From: Flavobacterium gelatinilyticum
Lineage (GTDB): Bacteria > Bacteroidota > Bacteroidia > Flavobacteriales > Flavobacteriaceae
Direction: 5' to 3'
Length of the DNA: 64,000 nucleotides
NCBI RefSeq assembly: GCF_027111295.1
Contig: NZ_CP114287.1
Span: forward strand, 3,658,001-3,722,000
A model generated the notes under the pieces. That model saw only the letters and a list, made by a program, of their open reading frames with translations, did no database searches and was not told the DNA's origin. Shown here in pieces: positions 37,024 to 45,879 of this stretch. The first letter of the stretch is position 1. The number at the start of each line of letters is the position of its first letter. The translations under genes and the position numbers were made by a program.

Positions 37024-40000
37024 ATGAAAAGCAAATATTGTATTAAAACACTGCTTACGTTTTGTACGGCCGTGTTTTTTAGCTTATTTATGATGCAGTC
37101 GGGTTATGCGCAGGCACAATCCAAAACTGTAAATGGAATTGTAACATCGGCTGTGGACAAAATGGGTGTACCCGGGGCCAGTGTTGCAGTAGAAGGAACA
37201 AAAGCAGGCGCCGCAACTGATTTTGACGGGAAGTATAAAATAGAAGCAAAAGAAGGCGATGTCCTTGTTTTTACTTTTATTGGATTCAAAACTCAAAAAA
37301 TAACCGTAGGAACTCAAAGAACAATCAACGTAGTTTTACAGGAAGAAACTTCAGAACTTAAAGAAGTAGTCGTAATTGGGTACGGAAGCCAGAAGAAAAC
37401 CCTTGTAACCAATGCTGTTGCACAGGTAAGCGGTGAAGCTCTTGCCAAAACAAATACGACAAACGCATTGCAGGCACTTCAGGGGCAGGCAGCCGGACTT
37501 CAGGTTACGTCTACTTCAGGACAGCCGGGAGAAGGTTTAAATGTAGTGATCAGAGGGGTTGGATCTACTGCGGGAAGTACACCGCTTTATGTAGTAGACG
37601 GAATCCTTACCAATGATATTTCATATCTGAGCAACTCAGACATTGAGTCTATCTCAGTTCTAAAAGATGCCGCTTCAGCAGCGATTTACGGTTCGCAGGC
37701 TTCAAACGGTGTTGTATTGGTAACTACTAAAAAAGGAAAAAGAGGTTCAACAGGACAAATCACCTTCGACCAATATTATGGTGTACAGTCAGTTGCCAGA
37801 AAAGTAGACCTTTTAGATGCAAGGGAATATGCTACTATATTAAACGAAGCAAGAGTAAACTCTGGTAATACTCCTTATTTTACAAATGCTCAGATCGCTG
37901 CAATGGGATCAGGAACCAACTGGATGGATAAAATGCTTACTGATAATGCTGCTACAAAAAACTATTCTTTTGGGGCATCAGGCGGTTCAGACTCATCAGT
38001 TTATTCAACTTCATTGTCTTACTTAGGACAGGAAGGTGTTGTAGGCGGAAAAGATTTGTCAAACTATGAGCGTTACAATTTCAGATTCAACTCAGAACAC
38101 AAATTATACAAAGATGTTGTTACGATTGGTGAAAATTTAAATTTTGCTTACGTAAACAAAAACGGAATTGGAGTAGGAAACCAGTACAGCAACTCGTTAA
38201 GAAGCGCTTTTCAGGTAACTCCTTTACTGCCAATGTACGATGCAAACGGGAATTATTTTGACACATCAAACAGCACAGAGCCTTGGTTAGCCGGTGTGGC
38301 CAACCCATATGCTTTAATGACATACAATAACCAAAATGAAAATAATACTCAAAAATTATTAGGTAATGTATATTTACAGATTGCTCCACTTAAAAACCTG
38401 ACTTTCAGAACTACTTTAGGTCTTGATTATACAGTTAACGAAGGACACTCTTATTTCCCTGCTTATAGATTGTCAACTTATGCAAACGCGGCTTACGATA
38501 AAGTAACTCAGTACATGAACAAAAACAAAAGCATCAACTGGGACAATTTATTAACCTATAAGTTTAATGTAGCAGACAGTCATCATTTTGAAGCTTTGGC
38601 CGGAACATCTTACATCAAGTACGATTCAACTGCAATCGAGGCATCAAATGGAGATTCTTATTTTAATGACTTAGAGCATGCGTGGTTAGACACTACTACC
38701 AATAAAGACGGTGCCAGAATAGCATTGGAAGGAAACAAATTTGAGAACATTTTAATGTCTTATTTTGGAAGGTTAAACTACAACTTCAACGAAAAATACC
38801 TTATTAATGCTACCCTTAGAGCAGATGGTTCATCAAAATTTGCAGAAGGACATCAGTGGGGGTATTTTCCTTCAGTATCAGGAGGATGGGTGGCTTCAAA
38901 CGAAGAGTTTTTAAAAGATTCGAAAGTTTTAAATTTCCTTAAATTAAGAGCAAGCTGGGGACAGGTAGGTAACCAGAGTATCAGATCTTTTCAGTTTTTA
39001 GCAGCTGTAGAAGGAAAAAATGTTAACTACAGCTTTGGTGACAAAGAAGGGGTATTGACTCCGGGAGCATATCTTTATAATATTTCAAATCCTTCTCTGA
39101 AATGGGAAACATCAGAACAGATTGACCTTGGTTTTGATGCGAGATTCTTAAACAATGCCCTTAGTGTAAACTTTGATGTGTATAAAAAAACAAACAAAGA
39201 CTGGTTAATCCTGGCTCCAATTTTAGCAACTGCGGGAGCTAATCCGCCATATATTAACGGAGGAGACGTAGTGAATAAAGGGGTTGAGCTGAGTTTAAAT
39301 TACCAGAATAAAATAGGAGACTTCAACTACAGTGTTACTGCAAACGGAGCGTACAATAAAAATACAGTGGGCTCAATACCTACTGCAGATGGTATGATTC
39401 ACGGATTGAACAACGAACTTTATGATAATGCAGGTGAATTTTACAGAGCACAGAATGGTTATCCGTTAGGATATTTCTGGGGGTACAAAACAGGAGGAGT
39501 GTTCCAGAATCAGGCACAGATTGACAACTACAAATCAGCAAACGGAGTAGTGTTACAGCCAACTGCAGCACCTGGGGATTTGATTTATGTAAATACAAAC
39601 GGAGATGATAAGATTGATGCTTCAGATAAAACAAGCATCGGGAATCCAAACCCTGATTTTACATACGGTTTCTCTTTATCTGCAAGTTACAAAGCATTTG
39701 ATTTCTCTCTTAATGCAAATGGTGTGGCAGGAAATCAAATCGTTCAGTCGTACAGAAATCAGACGGGAGCTTTCGGAAATTACACTTCAGCTATTTTAAG
39801 CCGCTGGCATGGGGAAGGTTCTTCGAACACAATGCCTAGAGTAACAGAAGACAACAGAAACTTTACACAGTTTTCAGATCTGTATGTTCAGGATGGTGAT
39901 TTCTTAAGAATCAACACCGTTACCTTAGGATTCGATTTAGCAAAAATGAAACAGTCAAAACCATTCTTTGCAAGCCAGTTTAGAGTTTACTTCTCAGTAT

Positions 40001-40152
40001 TAAATCTTTACACTTTTACAAAATATGATGGTATGGATCCTGAAATAGGATTTGGTTCTTCAAATGATGATCAGAAGTTTTCATCAGGTGTTGATGTAGG
40101 GTATTATCCAAGACCCAGAACATTCATGTTAGGACTAAATGTTAAACTTTAA
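37024..40152 (+). CDS. SusC/RagA-like TonB-dependent outer-membrane transporter
   Basis: 1042 residues with signal peptide (FFSLFMMQSGYAQAQ). Domains in order: carboxypeptidase-like regulatory domain (VNGIVTSAVDKMGVPGASV), TonB-dependent plug (LKEVVVIGYGSQ; VVDGILTNDISYL; SAAIYGSQASNGVVLVTTKK) and a large 22-stranded barrel ending in the family C-terminus (GYYPRPRTFMLGLNVKL). It imports oligosaccharides into the periplasm with TonB energy, capped by its SusD partner encoded 11 nt downstream. It is the first gene of the glycan operon, behind the promoter and palindrome at 36803-36852. Confidence 0.96.
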   Translation: MKSKYCIKTLLTFCTAVFFSLFMMQSGYAQAQSKTVNGIVTSAVDKMGVPGASVAVEGTKAGAATDFDGKYKIEAKEGDVLVFTFIGFKTQKITVGTQRTINVVLQEETSELKEVVVIGYGSQKKTLVTNAVAQVSGEALAKTNTTNALQALQGQAAGLQVTSTSGQPGEGLNVVIRGVGSTAGSTPLYVVDGILTNDISYLSNSDIESISVLKDAASAAIYGSQASNGVVLVTTKKGKRGSTGQITFDQYYGVQSVARKVDLLDAREYATILNEARVNSGNTPYFTNAQIAAMGSGTNWMDKMLTDNAATKNYSFGASGGSDSSVYSTSLSYLGQEGVVGGKDLSNYERYNFRFNSEHKLYKDVVTIGENLNFAYVNKNGIGVGNQYSNSLRSAFQVTPLLPMYDANGNYFDTSNSTEPWLAGVANPYALMTYNNQNENNTQKLLGNVYLQIAPLKNLTFRTTLGLDYTVNEGHSYFPAYRLSTYANAAYDKVTQYMNKNKSINWDNLLTYKFNVADSHHFEALAGTSYIKYDSTAIEASNGDSYFNDLEHAWLDTTTNKDGARIALEGNKFENILMSYFGRLNYNFNEKYLINATLRADGSSKFAEGHQWGYFPSVSGGWVASNEEFLKDSKVLNFLKLRASWGQVGNQSIRSFQFLAAVEGKNVNYSFGDKEGVLTPGAYLYNISNPSLKWETSEQIDLGFDARFLNNALSVNFDVYKKTNKDWLILAPILATAGANPPYINGGDVVNKGVELSLNYQNKIGDFNYSVTANGAYNKNTVGSIPTADGMIHGLNNELYDNAGEFYRAQNGYPLGYFWGYKTGGVFQNQAQIDNYKSANGVVLQPTAAPGDLIYVNTNGDDKIDASDKTSIGNPNPDFTYGFSLSASYKAFDFSLNANGVAGNQIVQSYRNQTGAFGNYTSAILSRWHGEGSSNTMPRVTEDNRNFTQFSDLYVQDGDFLRINTVTLGFDLAKMKQSKPFFASQFRVYFSVLNLYTFTKYDGMDPEIGFGSSNDDQKFSSGVDVGYYPRPRTFMLGLNVKL

Positions 40153-40163
40153 TAAATAAAAAA

Positions 40164-41738
40164 ATGAAAAAATCATATTTATATATATTCTGTTTGAGTT
40201 TATTTACTCTTGGTTCTTGCAGTTTAGAAACAGAACCTTTGACAAAGCAGACGGAAGAAAATTTTTATAAAGATGCCGATGACGCTTATATTGCATTGGT
40301 AGGATGTTATGACGGAATGCAGGTTGCAACTGGAGGTGCCGGTAAAGGAGTTCCGGTAGTAAGTGAGATTATGTCTGATGATTGTTTTGGAGGAACCGGA
40401 AATTCTGATAAATACGATTATGCGGCAATAGACGAGTTTGATATTTCACGCGCTCCCGCAGAAATAGATATGTTCAATGATAACTGGATTGCCTACTATA
40501 AAGCAATTTACCGTTGTAATGTTCTTTTATCTAAAATGGATGTAATTGACTGGAAAGGCGATACAGGATTAAGAAACCTATACGAGTCTGAAACCAGATT
40601 CATCAGAGCCTATTTGTATTTTGAAATGGTACGCCTTTGGGGAAATATACCGTTATTGACAGAACCTTCTACTGAAAATATTCCTCAGGCAGCACCGGAA
40701 GAAGTGTACAAAGTAATTGCACAGGATTTAGTTTTTGCTTCAGAGCATTTATCATCAGTATCATACGCTGCAACCACAAGCGGACGTGTTACAAAATGGG
40801 CAGCAAAATCATTACTGGGACGTGTGTTTTTATATTATACAGGATACTATGGAAAAACTGATTTAGCAGGAGTCGTAACAAAAGCACAGGCTTTAGCACA
40901 TTTAGAAGATGTAATCGCATCAAGCGGACACGGTTTGGTTGAAGACTTTTCAACATTATGGCCGGCTGCTTCTGTAGATAAATATGCAGGCGAAAGCAAC
41001 AAAGAAATTGTATTCTCTATTAAATACACTTTTACTAGTGATTACAACGGAAATACAGATGGTAACCACTGGCTGGTAATGTTCGGAATGAGAGAGTTTT
41101 CATCATACCCTTATGGACGAGGCTGGGGTGTTACAGTTAATTCTAAATTATGGAATGCGTATGCTGCTAACGATACAAGACGTACAGCTTCTATTATTGG
41201 AATTACAGAAGAGGATATCAAATTTGATAAAATCAGTAATCAAAGAGAATACACAGGATATTACAACAAAAAATATTCGCCTATGGTTAACGAAGAAGGG
41301 ATAGATTTACCGCTTACAATGGGAAGCCAGTTTTGGGATATCAGCCAGTTTCAGGATTACGTAGTATTACGATATGCCGACGTTTTATTGATGGCGGCAG
41401 AATTAGGAAGCGGCGGTGCACAGAATTATTTTGATGAGGTAAGAAGAAGAGCTTACAAAACAGGATTTGTAGCATTAGCGGCAAATCATGACAATATCAT
41501 GAATGAAAGACATTTAGAATTTGCGCTTGAAGGAGTGAGATACTGGGATTTATTACGTCAGGGAGTTGGAAAAGCTTCTGCTTCTATTGCAGAATCAACA
41601 AGTCTGCTTAACGGAGGTGTTGCTACAACAAAAACAATCTCTGCAGGAAATATCGAGAAAACGAAAGGATTACAGCAAATCCCGAACACGCAGATTACAT
41701 TGTCTAATGGGGTTTTAAAACAAAATGCCGGCTGGTAA
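40164..41738 (+). CDS. SusD/RagB-like surface lipoprotein
   Basis: 524 residues. Lipoprotein signal with lipobox LGSCSLETEP (Cys19). SusD-fold helical regions include YYKAIYRCNVLLSKMD, RFIRAYLYFEMVRLWGNIPL, KWAAKSLLGRVFLYYTGYYG and the C-terminal NERHLEFALEGVRYWDLLRQG. It binds glycan at the surface and forms the lid of the SusC transporter. It is 11 nt after susC, certainly the same operon. Confidence 0.96.
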   Translation: MKKSYLYIFCLSLFTLGSCSLETEPLTKQTEENFYKDADDAYIALVGCYDGMQVATGGAGKGVPVVSEIMSDDCFGGTGNSDKYDYAAIDEFDISRAPAEIDMFNDNWIAYYKAIYRCNVLLSKMDVIDWKGDTGLRNLYESETRFIRAYLYFEMVRLWGNIPLLTEPSTENIPQAAPEEVYKVIAQDLVFASEHLSSVSYAATTSGRVTKWAAKSLLGRVFLYYTGYYGKTDLAGVVTKAQALAHLEDVIASSGHGLVEDFSTLWPAASVDKYAGESNKEIVFSIKYTFTSDYNGNTDGNHWLVMFGMREFSSYPYGRGWGVTVNSKLWNAYAANDTRRTASIIGITEEDIKFDKISNQREYTGYYNKKYSPMVNEEGIDLPLTMGSQFWDISQFQDYVVLRYADVLLMAAELGSGGAQNYFDEVRRRAYKTGFVALAANHDNIMNERHLEFALEGVRYWDLLRQGVGKASASIAESTSLLNGGVATTKTISAGNIEKTKGLQQIPNTQITLSNGVLKQNAGW

Positions 41739-41760
41739 TTTTAACTAAAAATCAAAGAAA

Positions 41761-43134
41761 ATGAAAAATATTAAACTAATAATCACATCATTTTTGATGT
41801 TAGCAATGCTAATATCATCTTGTTCGCCTGACTCTTATTCGTTAGACGCCCCGACAGATAAATCGGATATACATTTTGAAATTACTCAGGATCGAAATGC
41901 CGATGCAGGAGGAAATACCGTGATCCTGAAAAACACAACTCCGGGAGTGGTTTTAAACTGGGATTACGGAACAGGAAAATCAAACAAAGCTACAGAAGTT
42001 GTAAAATATGCTTTTAAAGGTACCTATACCATTAAAATTTCTGCTGTTACAAACGGTGGTCTTGTAGAATTGGATCCGGTAGACATAACTGTAACAGATG
42101 ATAACCTGACTTATGTAAACGATCCGCTCTGGACTGCATTGTCAGGAGGAGTTGGAAAACAAAAATCATGGATTCTGGATACGGGTAAATTTGGTCTGGC
42201 AATGGGAGCAATGTCTTATGCAGATCCAAGCGGTACTGTTGAATTCGACAACTTTAAACCAAACTGGGAACCGGAAAAAATGCCTCCTGGAAGTACAGAT
42301 GCTGATATGCACTGGGGAAGATACATGACATTCAGCCTTGAAGGAGGTCCTTTTATGACAGTTCATGAAGCTGACGGGACTAAGATCGAAAACGGAACAT
42401 ATTTCTTGGATGCCACTGCACACACTTTAACTACAACAAATGCTACGATTTTAAGAGCAGACAACTTTATTGCAAGCGCGAGCAACTGGAATAACGGTAT
42501 CAAAATATTGAAACTTACCGAAAATCAGCTGCAGATTGGAATCATGAGAACAAACAGCGAAGGACCTTGGTGGCTGATCTGGAATTTTGTTTCTAAAAGC
42601 TATGCAGATACTTATGTGCCTCCTGTTACCGTACCAACTTTTGATGAAGGATTTAATCCTAAGTTTGCTTCAGGAGAATTATTAAAAATGATTACCGGAG
42701 GTGTTGGATCAGGAAGAGTTTGGAGTTTAGATGCGAAAGGAAATCCGGTTGACTGGATTGGTAAAGGAAAAGGATGGACTGTTGATGCAACAAGTTCGTA
42801 CAACTGGGGATGGAATGATGACTGGACTGCGGCAGCAGGAAATTCATGGATTCGTTTTGACCAATTTGGCGGTAAACTTAATTACACCAGAAGTCAGGAC
42901 GGTGTTGTAACTACCGGATTATTTACAATCGACGAAGAAAAGAACGAAATTAATTTAGGAAGCAACGTACTTATCCAGAATTCGACAAGCTGGATGAACC
43001 CGACAACTAGTGTTATTAAAGTCGTAAAAGCATTTAATAATGATTATCTTTCTAAAGGTATTTGGTTTGGAACATCTTATGATGCTGCAAAAGATGAGTG
43101 GTTCGTTTTCCACTACATCATACCAAAAGGATAA
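41761..43134 (+). CDS. Surface glycan-binding lipoprotein candidate (SusE/F position)
   Basis: 457 residues. Lipoprotein signal (LISSCSPDS, Cys21). Residues about 35-115 look like a PKD/Ig-like domain (VVLNWDYGTGKSNKATEVVKYAF, GTYTIKISAVT). The rest contains two related W-rich segments (LSGGVGKQKSWILDTGK and MITGGVGSGRVWSLDAKG; WGWNDDWTAAAGNSWIRF) rich in surface-type aromatic residues, as in glycan-binding proteins. It lies 22 nt after susD, the usual place of a surface glycan-binding protein. I know no named family for the C-terminal part; the role is inferred from position, lipid anchor and aromatic content. Confidence 0.8.
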   Translation: MKNIKLIITSFLMLAMLISSCSPDSYSLDAPTDKSDIHFEITQDRNADAGGNTVILKNTTPGVVLNWDYGTGKSNKATEVVKYAFKGTYTIKISAVTNGGLVELDPVDITVTDDNLTYVNDPLWTALSGGVGKQKSWILDTGKFGLAMGAMSYADPSGTVEFDNFKPNWEPEKMPPGSTDADMHWGRYMTFSLEGGPFMTVHEADGTKIENGTYFLDATAHTLTTTNATILRADNFIASASNWNNGIKILKLTENQLQIGIMRTNSEGPWWLIWNFVSKSYADTYVPPVTVPTFDEGFNPKFASGELLKMITGGVGSGRVWSLDAKGNPVDWIGKGKGWTVDATSSYNWGWNDDWTAAAGNSWIRFDQFGGKLNYTRSQDGVVTTGLFTIDEEKNEINLGSNVLIQNSTSWMNPTTSVIKVVKAFNNDYLSKGIWFGTSYDAAKDEWFVFHYIIPKG

Positions 43135-43152
43135 AAAGATTTTTAGTTTACT

Positions 43153-43190
43153 AATAACCCGGAAGCAGTAAAACGCTGCTTCCGGTTATT
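43153..43190 (+). terminator. Strong hairpin between the SusCD-lipoprotein genes and GH2
   Basis: CCGGAAGCAG (43159-43168) and CTGCTTCCGG (43176-43185), extended by AATAA/TTATT with one bulge. No T run follows, so it may be an attenuating or RNA-processing hairpin that sets different levels for transport and enzyme genes. Confidence 0.5.
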
Positions 43191-43204
43191 AAATTTACCC
43201 TACT

Positions 43205-45688
43205 ATGTTCAAGCTGACTTCATACAAAAAAATAGGATTACTTTTCGCAGGCTTTCTACTAATGACAGCATGCGGAACATCGACGGACCAAAAATTTAGC
43301 AGCCGAAAAGTTTCTTTTAATTCAGACTGGAGTTTTCATCTTAATGACAGTCTTGTTGATAAAGATACCATTGGCGCTTCGACAAAATGGAGAACTTTAG
43401 ACGTACCGCACGATTGGAGCATCGAAGGAAATTTTGATGAAAAAAGTCTTGCAGGATATGGAGGCGGATCCCTTAGCGGAGGTCTGGGCTGGTATAAAAA
43501 AACATTTAAAACAGCTCCGGAAGACAGCACAAAAATAATATCAATTACTTTTGACGGCGTTTACAGAAACAGCGAAGTCTGGATAAACGGGCATTACTTA
43601 GGAAAACGTCCAAACGGATACATTGGTTTTCAATACGAAATTACTCCCTACTTAAATTACGGAGACAAAAACAACGAAATAATTGTTAAGGCCGACAATT
43701 CAAAACAGCCAAACTCACGCTGGTATTCAGGTTCCGGAATTTTTAGAAACGTCTGGATCGAAACCACAGATAAACTACATGTTGGACAATGGGGAACCTA
43801 CATTACAACCCCAAAAGTTACAGCCGAAAAAGCTTCTGTAAATATTGAAACTACGATCAAAAATCAGTACAAAGAAGCCAAAAAAGCAACTGTAACCACA
43901 ACTATTTTTAAAGAAGACACCAAAGTAACATCGGTTACCCAAGATATAACAATTAATGCAGCTGCCAGTCAGACGATCAAACAATTGGCAGAAGTCGAAA
44001 CCCCGGCATTATGGTCAGATGAAAATCCGGAATTGTACACAGCAGTTACAGAAATTTCGCTTGACGATAAAATCATAGATCAATACAAGACCACTTTAGG
44101 AATCAGAGATTTTAAATTCGATTTGAACAAAGGTTTTATTTTGAATGGAAAACAAGTCAAAATAAAAGGAGTCTGTATGCACCATGATTTAGGACCATTA
44201 GGTGCTGCAATTAATACACGTGCCATTGAACGTCAGCTGGAAATTCTCAAAGAAATGGGCGTAAACGGAATCAGAACATCACACAATCCGCCTGCTGCAG
44301 AACTTTTAGAACTTTGTGATAAAATGGGTTTCATTGTTATGGATGAAGCTTTTGATATGTGGAAACAAACCAAAACCAAATACGACTACGGAAACGATTG
44401 GGACAAATGGCACAAACAAGATCTAATAGATCAATTGTTGCGCGACCGAAACCACGCCAGTATTTTTATGTGGAGCATAGGAAATGAAATTCCGGAACAA
44501 TGGAATGAAACGGGTATTGAAATCGCCAAAGAATTAGCTGCAATTACACGCGAGTACGATAAAACGCGTCCGCTTACAGCAGGAATGAATCCGCCGGTAA
44601 ATATGAATATTGATGAAGTGACTTTGCAATTTGAGAAAAGAAATGTTTCGATTAATCCGCTTGCCGGATCCGGAGTTTTGGATTTGATAGGATACAATTA
44701 TGCACATCAAACATTCGAGCATCATTTAAAAAATTTCCCAAATACACCTTTTATCGCAACCGAAACTACTTCGGGTCTTCAGACAAGAGGATATTATGAT
44801 GCCGTTTCAGATACTATCAAAAAATGGCCGGTAAGATGGGATCTTAAATTTACAGAAGGAAATCCAGGAAACACAGTTTCAGCCTACGATCAGGTACAGA
44901 CACCTTGGGGATCTACACACGAAGCAACCTGGAAAATTATTAAAAAACATGATTTCTTAGCCGGAATGTACGTTTGGACAGGTTTCGATTATATCGGAGA
45001 ACCAACTCCATACGAATGGCCATCAGTAAGTTCCTATTTCGGAATTGTTGATCTGGCCGGTTTCCCGAAAGATGTTTATTATATGTATCAAAGCGAATGG
45101 ACGAACAAAACGGTTCTTCACGTTTTCCCACATTGGAACTGGAAAGCCGGACAAACCGTTGACGTTTGGGCTTACTATAATAATGCAGATGAGGTTGAAC
45201 TTTTCCTAAACGGAAAATCAGTTGGAAAAAGAAGCAAAAAAGGAGACGATTTACACGTAATGTGGAGAATTCCTTTTGAAGCAGGAACATTAAAAGCCAT
45301 TTCCCGAAAAGGTGGAAAAGTAGTTTTAGAAAAAGAAATTAAAACGGCTGGAAACCCGTCGCAATTAAAATTAACGGCTGACAGAAGCACCATTAAAGCA
45401 GATAAAAATGATTTGTCATTTGTAACCGTAGATATTTTGGATGCCAACGGAACAATTGCTCCAAATGCCAATAACGAAATCAACTTCTCTTTAAAAGGAA
45501 ACGGAAAAATTGTAGGCGTTTGCAGTGGCGATCCGGTAAGCCACGAACCGTACAAAGGAACTAAACATACAGCCATGGCAGGAAAATGTTTGGTGATTGT
45601 TCAATCTGGAGATAAATCCGGAAGATTGGAATTAACCGCTAAAGCGAATGGATTAAAACAATCTACAATTGTAATTACAGCAGAATAA
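43205..45688 (+). CDS. GH2 glycosidase, probable beta-galactosidase
   Basis: 827 residues, lipoprotein-like signal (FLLMTACGTSTD, Cys23). Layout of family GH2: sugar-binding jelly roll (FNSDWSFHLND, DVPHDWSIEG, VWINGHYLGKRPNGYIGF), Ig-like domain, TIM barrel and C-terminal beta domains. The acid/base is Glu428 in SIGNEIPEQW and the nucleophile Glu520 in IATETTSG; GIRTSHNPPA is another family mark. In a xyloglucan locus it would remove galactose from side chains, although GH2 also includes other specificities. Confidence 0.9.
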   Translation: MFKLTSYKKIGLLFAGFLLMTACGTSTDQKFSSRKVSFNSDWSFHLNDSLVDKDTIGASTKWRTLDVPHDWSIEGNFDEKSLAGYGGGSLSGGLGWYKKTFKTAPEDSTKIISITFDGVYRNSEVWINGHYLGKRPNGYIGFQYEITPYLNYGDKNNEIIVKADNSKQPNSRWYSGSGIFRNVWIETTDKLHVGQWGTYITTPKVTAEKASVNIETTIKNQYKEAKKATVTTTIFKEDTKVTSVTQDITINAAASQTIKQLAEVETPALWSDENPELYTAVTEISLDDKIIDQYKTTLGIRDFKFDLNKGFILNGKQVKIKGVCMHHDLGPLGAAINTRAIERQLEILKEMGVNGIRTSHNPPAAELLELCDKMGFIVMDEAFDMWKQTKTKYDYGNDWDKWHKQDLIDQLLRDRNHASIFMWSIGNEIPEQWNETGIEIAKELAAITREYDKTRPLTAGMNPPVNMNIDEVTLQFEKRNVSINPLAGSGVLDLIGYNYAHQTFEHHLKNFPNTPFIATETTSGLQTRGYYDAVSDTIKKWPVRWDLKFTEGNPGNTVSAYDQVQTPWGSTHEATWKIIKKHDFLAGMYVWTGFDYIGEPTPYEWPSVSSYFGIVDLAGFPKDVYYMYQSEWTNKTVLHVFPHWNWKAGQTVDVWAYYNNADEVELFLNGKSVGKRSKKGDDLHVMWRIPFEAGTLKAISRKGGKVVLEKEIKTAGNPSQLKLTADRSTIKADKNDLSFVTVDILDANGTIAPNANNEINFSLKGNGKIVGVCSGDPVSHEPYKGTKHTAMAGKCLVIVQSGDKSGRLELTAKANGLKQSTIVITAE

Positions 45689-45702
45689 GTTGAGTTTACT
45701 TT

Positions 45703-45729
45703 CCTAACGGGTTTCCAAAACCTGTTAGG
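45703..45729. repeat. Dispersed palindrome, copy after GH2
   Basis: CCTAACGGG and CCTGTTAGG halves around TTTCCAAAA, one mismatch in the stem. A member of the palindrome family CCTAACAGG-N8/9-CCTGTTAGG. No T run follows, so it is not a classical terminator. Confidence 0.7.
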
Positions 45730-45770
45730 TATAATTAAACTTTTTATTGAGATATTAAGTAATACTATGT

Positions 45771-45857
45771 TCCTGCAAGGTTTCCAAAACCTTGTAGGTA
45801 TAAATTATAAGTTTCGAATAAATAACAAACCTACAAGGTTTTGGAAACCTTGCAGGA
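45771..45857. repeat. Inverted pair of 29-bp palindromic repeats
   Basis: The 29-bp unit at 45771-45799 (TCCTGCAAGG ... CCTTGTAGGT) is repeated exactly in opposite orientation at 45829-45857. Each unit is itself a near palindrome of the same design as the CCTAACAGG family but with GCAAGG in place of AACAGG. Together they can form one long stem with a 29-nt loop just before the GH31 gene. Confidence 0.8.
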
Positions 45858-45879
45858 CGGAAAATATAAAAATTAACCC

